Origin: Pseudodesulfovibrio sp.
Lineage (GTDB): Bacteria > Desulfobacterota > Desulfovibrionia > Desulfovibrionales > Desulfovibrionaceae
Direction of reading: 5' to 3'
DNA: 17,186 bases
NCBI GenBank assembly: GCA_022712815.1
Contig: JAFLJW010000397.1
Coordinates: 1-17,186 of the forward strand
The notes under the pieces are model-generated. The model was not told the origin of the DNA, searched no databases, and worked only from the letters and a program-made list of their open reading frames with translations. The position numbers were made by a program, and so were the translations under genes. Shown here one piece after another: positions 7,160 through 15,193 of this stretch (its first letter is position 1; each line of letters starts with the position of its first letter).

Positions 7160-8209
7160 ATGCAGAAATTCAAACTCGTGAGCATGGTCAAGGCAGCCGG
7201 TTGAGCCGCTAAGATCGCTCCGGGGGACCTGGAGCAAGCACTTTCGGGCGTTCATGTCCGCGCAGACAGCCGCGTGTTGGCCGGGGGACCGGGCGACAAC
7301 GAGGATGCTGTGGTCATGTCTTTTCCAGAGGGCAAGGCTCTGGTTCAAACCGTGGACTTTTTCACTCCGATAGTCAATGATCCTTACAGGTTCGGGCGCA
7401 TTGCCGCTGCCAATTCCCTGTCTGATGTCTACGCCATGGGCGGTGAGCCGTGGTCAGCCATGAATATCATCTGCTTCCCCATAAAAAAGCTGCCCACCGA
7501 GGTTTTGACCGAGGTTCTGCGGGGCGGCAAGGACGCTGTGGAAGAGGCCGGGGCTGTGCCGTCAGGCGGGCATAGTGTTGAAGACGATGAGTTAAAATAC
7601 GGGCTGGCCGTGTCCGGTATCGTGGACCCTGATAAATTTGCTTCCAACCGGGGCGTGAAACCGGGTGACGAGTTGCTCCTGACCAAGCCCATCGGCACCG
7701 GAGTTCTGGCAACCGCGCTCAAAGGCGAAATGTCCGGTTTTGAAGAAATCGAAGAGGCCCTTTTTCAAATTTGCTCCCGTCTCAACCGGGCCGGAGGTGA
7801 AATCATCACCGCCCTTGGCCTGACCGGGGCCACGGATATCACCGGCTTCGGCCTGGGCGGACATCTCATCGAGCTGGCCGAGGCGAGCGGCGTATCCATC
7901 GAACTTCACATGACTTCGGTGCCTCTGATCCCACGCGCACTTGAACTGGCTGGTATGGGCATGTTGCCAGCGGGGTCCATCGGCAACCGCAATCACTACC
8001 TGCCAAAAACAACCATCACCCAAGGTCTTGATCCCATTAATGTCGACCTGATGTTCGATGCCCAAACTTCGGGTGGCCTGCTTTTGGCTGTTCCGCCACA
8101 CAAGCTGGATGAGGCCAGAGACATGCTGAGAGCGGCAGGCGATCTGGCCGCACACATCGGCACGGCTCGCACTCTGGAAGCGAGCAGTACACCACTTTTT
8201 ATCGTTTAA
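7160..8209 (+). CDS. selD: Selenide, water dikinase, a selenoprotein (Sec at residue 15)
   Basis: SelD makes selenophosphate from ATP, selenide and water; selenophosphate is the selenium donor for selenocysteine and selenouridine. The reading frame from ATG 7160 passes through an in-frame TGA (7202-7204, codon 15) into a long SelD body, 349 residues in all. The N-terminus reads KAAG-U-AAKIAPGDL. This aligns with GAGCGCKISP of E. coli SelD, placing U15 at catalytic Cys17 and Lys18 at essential Lys20. Other marks are GPGDNEDAVVM, VDFFTPIVNDPYRFG, NSLSDVYAMGG (Asp89), PSGGHSVEDDELKYG and GATDITGFGLGGHL (Asp226, like E. coli Asp227). AAAGGA six bases upstream fixes the start. A stem-loop follows the TGA. 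An automatic call starting at GTG 7274 would lose the active site. It converges on the kinase gene with a six-base gap. Confidence 0.93.
7217..7235 (+). promoter_or_regulatory. Candidate bacterial SECIS stem-loop in selD
   Basis: GCTCCGGG (7217-7224) pairs with CCTGGAGC (7228-7235), eight pairs with one G-U, closing a GGA loop. The loop begins 20 bases after the TGA at 7202-7204, which fits the spacing of bacterial SECIS elements recognised by SelB. It lies inside the coding sequence, as bacterial SECIS elements do. Confidence 0.7.
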
Positions 8210-8215
8210 CGGGGA

Positions 8216-11200
8216 TCAGGTAGCTGATTCGGCCACGACTCGTTCGATTTCCTTCTGAAGTTCATCCAGATCAAAAGGTTTGGAAATATAACCATTCATA
8301 CCCGCCTCAATGAACCGCTGCCTGTCGCCCTTCATGGCATGGGCGGTCAGAGCAACAACCGGGACATCAAGTCCAAGCTTCTGGCGGATGACGCGGGTGG
8401 TATCCAGTCCGTTGAGTCCCGGCATCTGAATATCCATAAGTACACAATCAAACGTCTGGGACTTAAGCCTTTCAAGGGCGGCTTCGCCGTTTTTCACACA
8501 GAGAGGATTATAACCCAGTTTGGACAGAAGGCGTTGAACCACGGCACGATTCACGCGCTCGTCCTCAGCCACCAGAACGGATAATCCCTTGCTGTCAGGC
8601 TTTGCCTGAACAATGGCGACTTCTTTCCTCTTCCAGTCAGGGGTCACAGCAATAGTGAAGACGATGGATGTTCCTTTTCCTTCCTGACTGACTATGGAAA
8701 TGGTACCACCCATGAGTTTAACGAGACGGCGGACAATGCCGAGCCCCAGGCCGGTACCCTGATATTTGCGGGAAAATGAACCATCGACCTGAGTAAAGGG
8801 ATCAAAAACCTGAACCACCTTGTCGTCCGGGATGCCTATGCCGGTATCGGTCACCGCGAAATAAAGCAATACCTGACCTGATTCCAGAAAGGCCTCCAGC
8901 GGATAGGCTTCCACAACAATTGTTCCGGACTCCGTGAACTTGGCCGCGTTGCCCACCAGGTTGAAAAGGATTTGCCGCAGACGGCCCTTGTCTCCGATGA
9001 ACTGGCGCTGCCGGGATTCATCGATCTTCCAGGACATGACAAGTCCACGCGATTCTGCCTGACGACGAAAGACTGCCACCACCGAGTCAAGCACCTCTCC
9101 AAGCTCGAAACTGTAATCATCCAATTCCAGCTTACCGGATTCGATCTTGGACAGGTCAAGAATATCGTTGAGAATCTGAAGCAGGCCCCGGCCTGAATCA
9201 AAAGCCGTATCCAGATAATCCCGTTGTTCCTCAACCAGGCTGGTAAGCTGGAGAAGCTGGAGCATTCCGAGCAACCCGTTGAGCGGGGTCCTGATTTCAT
9301 GACTCATATTGGCGAGAAATTCGTTCTTGGCGATGCTGGCGGCCTGAGCCTCACCCATGGCTAATTTGAGATCTTCCGCCATGGTCTTGATCTCGGTGAT
9401 GTCGGCGGCCATGTGCATGTGCACCTGCTTGCCTTCCAGCCATTCGATGACCCGGTCATGGTCGAGATACCAACGCTTGGTCAGCGGGCTATATCGCTCG
9501 CCGATCACGGTCCCCACGGGGTTGCCCTGCGCATCAAGCAGGCTGGGCTTGGGGCAAAAAAGACAGGGTTCCGTCTCGCCCCGGAAGACCTTGTGGCAAG
9601 GAACATCTTTGGTCGGCGATCCAAAATATTCCCGCATATGCGCGTTCATGAAAAGGATTTCATGCGTCTCCAGATCAGAGACATAAACATCGGCATCAAT
9701 GCCATCAAGGATAGTGAGCAAACGTTCATGTGCCTGCTTGAGGTCTTGTGCGGCCTGCCTCTCTTTGGTCACATCGCGGGTGGAACCGAAAACCCGGCGG
9801 AGTTTCCCGGTCTTATCCACATCGGGAGTGGCCACCACCACCAACACAGACTCGATTCCATCCGCTTTGATGGAACGGTATTCCACCTCTACCGCCGTAT
9901 GCTTCGTGATGACGGTTTGCCAGGCTTCAGCCAATTTTGTCTGATCGGCAGGATGTACATAAAACTCAAAGAAACGTTTGATATCAGCCGGGACCACTCC
10001 TGGCTCCAGACCATGTAACTGGAATTGACCGTTCGTCCAGATGGTTTCCCTGGTTAGCATATCCACTTCCCATCCGCCTGTCAGGCTGATTCGCTGCACC
10101 TCGTTTAAAAGCTCTTGACTGTGCTTGAGTTTCTCCTCTGCCTGCTTACGTTCGGACAAGTCGTAACTGTAGGTAAACAGATAGTCCTGATCACCATATC
10201 TCCAGTAATGACTGGTAATACCCACCGGGAACTGGCTACCGTCCTTGCGTTGATGCACGGTTTCGAATTGCTTGATGCCGTACTGTCTGCGTTCAAACCA
10301 ATATCCGGGCCAGCCCTCAGGCAGGAAGTACGGATTGATATCCGGCACGGTCATGGTCAACAATTCCTCAAGGGTATAGCCAAGGCTTTCGCAGGCATGA
10401 TCGTTAGCGTAGACAAACCGGCCATCCGCATTGATCCAGTAGATGTCAATGGACGCATGGTCCACGGAAAACTGAGTGAGATTGAGAGCTTCCTCGGTTT
10501 TCTTGCGCTCGGTAATATCGGTAATCATGGCAAAGGAGCCGAGGTAATGACCGTCTTCGGCCAAGATAGGCGTGGCAGACACCAGCCCCCACACCATCTC
10601 CCCGTCTTTGCGGACAAAACGCTGTTCGTACCGCTCCCGCTCTCCCCGCGCACGTTGCTCCATCCGTTTTTTGTAAGCACCTATATCTTCGGGCAACAAC
10701 AGGTCATAAAGAGAGGCACCAACAGTCTCCTCAAGTTCATAACCGAAGAAATCCACCGTGATCTGGTTGGCATAGGTGATACACTGGTTTGCATCAAACC
10801 CGATAATACCTTCATCGGCGGTCTCAACTATGCGTCGGTAGCGTTCATCACTTTGTTTTTGTGCCTGTTCGGACAAGATGGTATCGGTGACGTCCTTGGC
10901 ATAGACCGCCAAGGAGGAGACTTCGCCGGATTCTCCGAGAATGGGATAGGTCACGGAATCGATGATCCGCCCGGAATAAACCTCTTTCATGAATTGTGGA
11001 GTGTTACTCTTGGCGGCCATATCAAAGTTGATTTTCCGCTTTTTGACCACCTTCCGCGAAAAATACTTGAAGATATTTTGCCCAATCAGATCCTCAATGG
11101 AGTGTCCCATTGAATCAGCCATGTTCTGGTTGATGATCAGTATTGTCCCATCCAACGAAAACAGACCCACGCTGTCAACGGTGGCGTTCAGGAGTACCCT

Positions 11201-12064
11201 CAGGGAATTCTCGCTCTCCCGGAGTTGCTGCTCGGACTCGGCCACTTCTTTTTCCACATCCTTCTGACTGGTCAGGTCCCTGACAACACCCCATGAACCA
11301 ATGGGGGCTCCCTCTTCATCCCTGGTGAGCCATATCCGGGTGGTCACCGGCACCGGATGTCCATCCTTGTGCAGATACTCCTTTTCAAACTCTTCAGAAT
11401 AGCCATCAGGCATGACCTTCTCACGGAAAATTTTCTTTTCGACGGAATACCATTTCCGTGGCGTGATATCGATGATGTTTTTTCCGAGCAGATCGTCAGA
11501 CACGAAGCCTAGTATGGCGCAAAAGGCCGGATTGACGTTGAGAATGGAGCCAAAGGTGTCAACGTGAAAAATACCGTCTATACTTGATTCAAACAATCCC
11601 CTAAACCGCTGTTCACTGGCGGACAATTCCTTCTCGGCCCTGCGTTGCTCCGTGAGGTCGTGCAAAAGGCAGTGGGTCTGGCTGAAGTTGCCGAGTTCAT
11701 CGTAGCCGATCCGACCCTTGATCGTGATCAAGATGCGCGAGCCATCACGCTTGATCATAGTGAAATCCGCATGGTTCATCTTGCCGCTGGTCACGAAATC
11801 CAGAAAATTTTCCTTAAGCACTTTTGCGTGATCAGGAACCAGAAAATCACCGATAAATCGACCGATAACCTTTTCTTTTTCATACCCAAGGAGTTCAATC
11901 CACGCAGTATTGACAGCCAGGATATTTCCTTCTTTATCCAGAGACTGATAGGGGAGCGGGGTGTTTTCAAAAAGCACTCGGGAGTGATCGTCCCTGATTT
12001 GTTTTTTCAATCGGACGATTTCATCCAGGAGCTGTGCTTTTGTCTTTGATTTGTCGTTGGTCAT
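8216..12064 (-). CDS. Cytoplasmic hybrid sensor histidine kinase with about seven PAS domains
   Basis: A 1282-residue protein with no signal peptide or membrane segment. About seven PAS/PAC units fill residues 25-895, at roughly 28-140, 150-270, 285-395, 405-520, 530-640, 650-768 and 780-893. Most PAC ends show a D-[ILV]-T/S-E/x-[RQ] pattern, for example ITDITERKK. The core follows: HisKA with phospho-acceptor His922 in NMSHEIRTPLNG, then HATPase_c with N1035/N1039, DTGIGIPD (1073-1080) and GTGLGLGI (1103-1110). A C-terminal receiver has E1167-D1168, phospho-acceptor Asp1211 (MDIQMPG), Thr1240 and Lys1262. There is no Hpt domain. The seventh PAS carries Cys823, Cys834 and Cys837 (CxxxxxxxxxxCxxC), a possible metal, heme or redox site. 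No response regulator gene adjoins it. The start ATG 12064 has only a weak ribosome site (GGACGAG). The signal is unknown; redox, gas or small-molecule sensing is plausible. Confidence 0.95.
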   Translation of the reverse strand: MTNDKSKTKAQLLDEIVRLKKQIRDDHSRVLFENTPLPYQSLDKEGNILAVNTAWIELLGYEKEKVIGRFIGDFLVPDHAKVLKENFLDFVTSGKMNHADFTMIKRDGSRILITIKGRIGYDELGNFSQTHCLLHDLTEQRRAEKELSASEQRFRGLFESSIDGIFHVDTFGSILNVNPAFCAILGFVSDDLLGKNIIDITPRKWYSVEKKIFREKVMPDGYSEEFEKEYLHKDGHPVPVTTRIWLTRDEEGAPIGSWGVVRDLTSQKDVEKEVAESEQQLRESENSLRVLLNATVDSVGLFSLDGTILIINQNMADSMGHSIEDLIGQNIFKYFSRKVVKKRKINFDMAAKSNTPQFMKEVYSGRIIDSVTYPILGESGEVSSLAVYAKDVTDTILSEQAQKQSDERYRRIVETADEGIIGFDANQCITYANQITVDFFGYELEETVGASLYDLLLPEDIGAYKKRMEQRARGERERYEQRFVRKDGEMVWGLVSATPILAEDGHYLGSFAMITDITERKKTEEALNLTQFSVDHASIDIYWINADGRFVYANDHACESLGYTLEELLTMTVPDINPYFLPEGWPGYWFERRQYGIKQFETVHQRKDGSQFPVGITSHYWRYGDQDYLFTYSYDLSERKQAEEKLKHSQELLNEVQRISLTGGWEVDMLTRETIWTNGQFQLHGLEPGVVPADIKRFFEFYVHPADQTKLAEAWQTVITKHTAVEVEYRSIKADGIESVLVVVATPDVDKTGKLRRVFGSTRDVTKERQAAQDLKQAHERLLTILDGIDADVYVSDLETHEILFMNAHMREYFGSPTKDVPCHKVFRGETEPCLFCPKPSLLDAQGNPVGTVIGERYSPLTKRWYLDHDRVIEWLEGKQVHMHMAADITEIKTMAEDLKLAMGEAQAASIAKNEFLANMSHEIRTPLNGLLGMLQLLQLTSLVEEQRDYLDTAFDSGRGLLQILNDILDLSKIESGKLELDDYSFELGEVLDSVVAVFRRQAESRGLVMSWKIDESRQRQFIGDKGRLRQILFNLVGNAAKFTESGTIVVEAYPLEAFLESGQVLLYFAVTDTGIGIPDDKVVQVFDPFTQVDGSFSRKYQGTGLGLGIVRRLVKLMGGTISIVSQEGKGTSIVFTIAVTPDWKRKEVAIVQAKPDSKGLSVLVAEDERVNRAVVQRLLSKLGYNPLCVKNGEAALERLKSQTFDCVLMDIQMPGLNGLDTTRVIRQKLGLDVPVVALTAHAMKGDRQRFIEAGMNGYISKPFDLDELQKEIERVVAESAT

Positions 12065-12279
12065 GTCATGCTCGTCCAGAAAATCTCAAGTATTCGGCAA
12101 TTGTGTTTATTCATACTCTATTTTTTTAATAAACTCGCTTATAATTTCATCTTGATTTTCAAATTCCTATTCACTGACCGGAAGAATGACTCCGGCCATG
12201 ATTCTCACAAATACGACCCAAAAGGATGCCCTCTCCAGCTTTGCCTCGATTCTCTTAAATATACTCGAAAAACCACGTC

Positions 12280-12308
12280 TTGACATACGTGTGACATACG
12301 CGCACATT
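12280..12308 (+). promoter_or_regulatory. Candidate promoter and direct repeat upstream of the GntR gene
   Basis: TTGACA (12280-12285) is a consensus -35, with CACATT at 17-base spacing as a weak -10. It overlaps two copies of TGACATACG at 12281-12289 and 12292-12300, repeated every 11 bases, about one helical turn, as expected for a bound regulator. Inverted CATAAC (12335-12340) and GTTATG (12358-12363) flank the start codon and could be another operator. Confidence 0.35.
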
Positions 12309-12352
12309 CTAAATGTAGGACAATTAGACCTTTATCATAACGAGTTGAAATC

Positions 12353-13069
12353 ATGGTGTTATGTGTTAACAAAATCAAACAAGGCAGACGCTTTCAGAAC
12401 ATTGTTGATGAGATTGAAAGGGCAATCATCGAAAGAACGCTGAAGCCGGGCGACCAGTTGCCTCCGGAGATGGAACTAAAAGAGATGTTCGGTACAGGTC
12501 GCGGCACAGTCCGCGAGGCTCTTCGAGTGCTCGAAGAAAAAGGATTGGTCGTCATCCGCACCGGCGCAACCGGGGGTGCTTTTATTCAGAAAGCCGATCC
12601 GGCCAGACTCACCAGTCAGCTTGACCTGCTCGTCCGATCTCACTCCATTTCCGGTAGCCACATAAAGGAATTCTGCGAGGCCATCGAGCCCATGGTCGCG
12701 TCGCTCGCCGCTGGTCGCACAACCAAAGCTGGCAGTGCGCGGCTCAAGACCCTCTTCGCATCTGCTGAAAAAGCACTGAAAAAGGGAGACACCAAGGGAT
12801 TCCTCAAAGGCGATATTGCCGTGCATATCGCCATAGCCAAACTGACTGGCAATCCACTCATGGTCGCAATCCTGACAATGGTTCATGAGCAGGAGCCAGA
12901 CACATCCGATGCTTACGTACCGGATGGCGGAAAAACCATGAACGACAATCTGGAAGATCTGCGTACTTTGGTGGAAGCCGTATCAAGCGGCCATGCAGAA
13001 GATGCTGGCTGGCTCGCGCTTGACCATATCCGCAAATTTCATGGTCACATGAAAGCGGCCCAACATTAG
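12353..13069 (+). CDS. GntR-family transcriptional regulator, FadR subfamily with FCD domain
   Basis: A 238-residue regulator. The N-terminal winged helix (about 12-78) has the GntR signature IIERTLKPGDQLPPEMEL, then GRGTVREALRVLEEKGLV. The C-terminal helical FCD-type effector domain covers about 85-232. FCD domains usually bind a metal through an Asp, three His and an organic acid; here Asp154 and His158 (GDIAVH) and His225 are visible. The His expected in the segment around 197-205 (MNDNLEDLRTL) is not obvious, so the site may be altered. FadR-type regulators often control organic acid, lactate or sugar acid metabolism. No such operon is adjacent, so its target is unknown. ATG 12353 has only a weak GAG upstream; GTG 12356 is an alternative. 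It is divergent from the hybrid kinase gene, with about 290 bases between them. Confidence 0.9.
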   Translation: MVLCVNKIKQGRRFQNIVDEIERAIIERTLKPGDQLPPEMELKEMFGTGRGTVREALRVLEEKGLVVIRTGATGGAFIQKADPARLTSQLDLLVRSHSISGSHIKEFCEAIEPMVASLAAGRTTKAGSARLKTLFASAEKALKKGDTKGFLKGDIAVHIAIAKLTGNPLMVAILTMVHEQEPDTSDAYVPDGGKTMNDNLEDLRTLVEAVSSGHAEDAGWLALDHIRKFHGHMKAAQH

Positions 13070-13140
13070 CGTCATGGCAATCGACTTCAGATATCCACTA
13101 TCGGCAGAACTCCTTGGCGACACAAGCTGTAAAGCTGGTC

Positions 13141-13977
13141 CTAGAATTCCAGCGTCAGCCCTGAACCCACTTCCATCACCGGGCATTTTCTTGCCAATGA
13201 GATCTTGGCAGCCAGATCAGTGCAATGACAGGCGTACAGACCTTCCAGATCAAGTGCGGCCAAGTAATCCGTGGTCGGATTGATCCGCTCAGGCCCGGCT
13301 TTTTGCAAATGAAAGCCACCAAGGACCGTATGGACCGTATCCACGCCGGTGATGCGCTTTGCCTGCTCCACCGTATTGCAGATGCCCGCGTGGGCGCAAC
13401 CGGATATGACCACAAGCCCTTTGTCGGTCACGTAGGCCATGGCCGTGTCATCAGGCATGGTGTCGGCCACAGGTCCGCTTTCCTCCATACGTTCGCCAAG
13501 AGGTGTCGGCGGCTCGAAATCAAGCACACGTTCAATCTCACCCAATGCCACGAGCTTGTCGGACAGCCAGACGGGCTTGCTTGATAACATCAGTTCAAAC
13601 TGGTGAGACAACTTTTCCTCGGCAATGAGCATGCCGATTTCCGGCAGGATTCCCTTGCGTTTGGTGACAAGTGCTTGTGGATGGGCCAGCATTTGTGGCC
13701 GGGAGAAGGGCATATTCTGCGAAGCGGCTTCAAAATAATGGCGTATCAGGGCATCCAGACCCCACGTGTGATCGAAATGGCCGTGGGAGAGTACTATCCA
13801 GTCCAGATGGAGCATATCAAGCCCCTTGCGGTGGGCGTTTATCAGGAAGGCGTCCGAGTACCCGGCATCGAAAAGGATACGCTTGTCTCCGTCTTCAATG
13901 AGCATGGACAGGGCTGGTTCAGCCAGGAAATAGCTGCCGATAAGGGAGTTGTTGTCAACGAGAAATGTGAGTTTCAT
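13141..13977 (-). CDS. MBL-fold metallo-hydrolase, COG1237 type
   Basis: A 278-residue metallo-beta-lactamase-fold protein. The metal site HGHFDH is at residues 65-70. Further ligands are likely in SGCAHAGI (His196), GGFHLQ (His223) and ACHCTD (His251). The arrangement, with ILFDAGYSDAFLINA near the N-terminus and SGCAHAGICNTVEQA in the middle, matches the COG1237 group. That group includes proteins named for 7,8-dihydropterin-6-methyl-4-(beta-D-ribofuranosyl)aminobenzene 5'-phosphate synthase; the true substrate in bacteria is not known. There is no signal peptide, so it is cytosolic. The start is supported by AAGGA six bases upstream. It is convergent with the GntR gene (71 bases between stops) and divergent from the nuclease gene (38 bases). 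Confidence 0.88.
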   Translation of the reverse strand: MKLTFLVDNNSLIGSYFLAEPALSMLIEDGDKRILFDAGYSDAFLINAHRKGLDMLHLDWIVLSHGHFDHTWGLDALIRHYFEAASQNMPFSRPQMLAHPQALVTKRKGILPEIGMLIAEEKLSHQFELMLSSKPVWLSDKLVALGEIERVLDFEPPTPLGERMEESGPVADTMPDDTAMAYVTDKGLVVISGCAHAGICNTVEQAKRITGVDTVHTVLGGFHLQKAGPERINPTTDYLAALDLEGLYACHCTDLAAKISLARKCPVMEVGSGLTLEF

Positions 13978-14015
13978 TTGAAATCCTTGGTGTTGTAGCA
14001 GGACTGGCAGAGGTC

Positions 14016-14534
14016 GTGAAAATCATATATGATATTCCGATGTCGTTTCGCAACATCATTATCAGTCTGTTTCTCGTCCTGTTTGTCCTGCCAAACCTCA
14101 CCCACGCCGAAAACGTCCAATTCCTGAATCTCATCGACGGCGACTCGATTCTGGTGGTGTATCAAGATCATTCCCAGCAAGTTCGCCTCATAGGCATTGA
14201 TGCCCCGGAATGGGGTCAGGAGTATGGTTCCAAGGCCAAGGCTCATGCCATGGGATTTTGTTTCGGCCAATCTTTGCGGCTGGAATTCGATAAGGAAAGA
14301 AAGGATCGCTATGGTCGACTTCTGGCATACGTCTACAGCGGTGACAAGATGCTCAACGAGGAGTTGGTCCGGGCAGGATTGGCCATAGTCATCAAGGTCA
14401 AGCCGAATACCAGATACTATGCGCGACTGAAAAAGGTCGAGGGCAAGGCCCGCATCGAACGCCGGGGCTTCTGGCTCAGGGGCGGTCTGGAAATGACGCC
14501 CGGTCAATGGCGTAAAAAACACGGCAAACAGTAG
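14016..14534 (+). CDS. Secreted thermonuclease-like (SNase family) nuclease
   Basis: A 172-residue protein with a signal peptide: RNIIISLFLVLFVLPNLTHA, with likely cleavage after Ala31. A staphylococcal-nuclease OB-fold domain follows. Catalytic residues can be matched: Asp41/Asp43 (LIDGDSI), Arg57 (VRLIGIDAPEW), Asp62, Glu65 and Arg101 (DRYGRLLAYVY). The segment MLNEELVRAGLA is also typical. It would cut DNA or RNA with calcium in the periplasm or outside the cell, for nutrient salvage or DNA turnover. The start is uncertain: GTG 14016 has AGAGG too close, while ATG 14040 would leave a more usual 23-residue signal peptide but has no clear ribosome site. The C-terminus is basic (WRKKHGKQ). 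Confidence 0.9.
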   Translation: MKIIYDIPMSFRNIIISLFLVLFVLPNLTHAENVQFLNLIDGDSILVVYQDHSQQVRLIGIDAPEWGQEYGSKAKAHAMGFCFGQSLRLEFDKERKDRYGRLLAYVYSGDKMLNEELVRAGLAIVIKVKPNTRYYARLKKVEGKARIERRGFWLRGGLEMTPGQWRKKHGKQ

Positions 14535-14573
14535 AAATTTCCTTCTGCGCGCTCTTCACAAAAAAAATCAAAG

Positions 14574-14607
14574 AAAGGGAGAGGCTTCTGTAATCCTCCC
14601 CCTTTTT
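14574..14607. terminator. Terminator between nuclease and phage-like gene
   Basis: AAAGGGAGAGG (14574-14584) and CCTCCCCCTTT (14595-14605) form an 11-bp stem with one mismatch and a 10-base loop, followed by TT on the plus strand. It ends the nuclease gene. Read on the minus strand the stem is followed by T-rich sequence including T8 (14566-14559), so it can also end the convergent gene. Confidence 0.8.
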
Positions 14608-14611
14608 AGTA

Positions 14612-15193
14612 TTATCTCCCCATCTTTGCCCCCAGCCAACTGGTAGGAGTCAGGGATTCGGGGACGCCTTCGCGGGCATCCACGCCTCGTGCTTCGGTCA
14701 GCTTCTCTTGGTAGATGGCCCAATAGGCCTGGGCCAGAGAGGTGGAACCGGACAGCGGATAGGCCAGGGAAGCGGCCAGCCGTGCCGAGAGAGCCTCGTC
14801 GAGCAGAGCGTCGAATTTCTTGGGGTCATTTTCGCGACGCACATAGGCGATGTATATGGGCGCAGCCTCGTTGCACAGGATGATACCACCCTGAATCTCC
14901 CAGTCCATGATCTCCTGACCGTCCTGACCAACGATCTGGACGATACGCAGGAAATCCGTGGGCAGGTTGTACTTGTACTCCCATTTCCAAAGCGGTGCGA
15001 CCACGCCAGAGGCCAGTTCCGCCTGGGCCATGGCGCAGTTCCACGGATGGGCGCGCAACACGGCATCGCGCACGGCGGGCCAGCGGTGGTTGCACAGTCC
15101 GGCGGCCTTGCTCTCGTCACCAAGGGACATTATCACGTCCTCGCCAAGGTCCAGCAGGGCGTTGTTGCAGATTTCAATTACACTTGTAGCCAT
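14612..15193 (-). CDS. Phage tail tubular protein A-like (head-to-tail adaptor)
   Basis: A 193-residue protein whose layout resembles T7-type tail tubular protein A (gp11) and related adaptor proteins. It has an N-terminal ICNNALLDLGED, a helix with LCNHRWPAVRDAVLRAHPWNCA, PLWKWEYKYNLPTDFLRIVQI, a short beta region (DWEIQGGIILCNEAAPIYIAYVRR), and a helical C-terminus ending SWLGAKMGR. In podophage-like virions such proteins ring the portal and join it to the tail. The start is supported by AGAGG seven bases upstream. No other phage gene lies within the window on either side, so this is an orphan: a remnant of a prophage or a domesticated piece. The frame is intact, which argues against long decay. 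Recognition is by sequence pattern only. Confidence 0.72.
   Translation of the reverse strand: MATSVIEICNNALLDLGEDVIMSLGDESKAAGLCNHRWPAVRDAVLRAHPWNCAMAQAELASGVVAPLWKWEYKYNLPTDFLRIVQIVGQDGQEIMDWEIQGGIILCNEAAPIYIAYVRRENDPKKFDALLDEALSARLAASLAYPLSGSTSLAQAYWAIYQEKLTEARGVDAREGVPESLTPTSWLGAKMGR

Noticed and set aside
7274..8209. selD beginning at GTG 7274 as a complete gene
   Set aside because: This would lack the catalytic loop and Lys. The upstream in-frame ATG with a good ribosome site and a Sec-type TGA gives the full-length protein.
10115..11113. Long plus-strand frame inside the hybrid kinase gene
   Set aside because: Antisense shadow; the kinase on the other strand has full catalytic motifs.
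12068..12283. 71-codon frame upstream of the GntR gene
   Set aside because: AT-rich, no ribosome site and no recognisable features; it lies in the divergent promoter region.
13134..13153. GCTGG...CCAGC as a terminator between the GntR and MBL genes
   Set aside because: Only five pairs, overlaps the end of the MBL gene and has no T-run in either direction.
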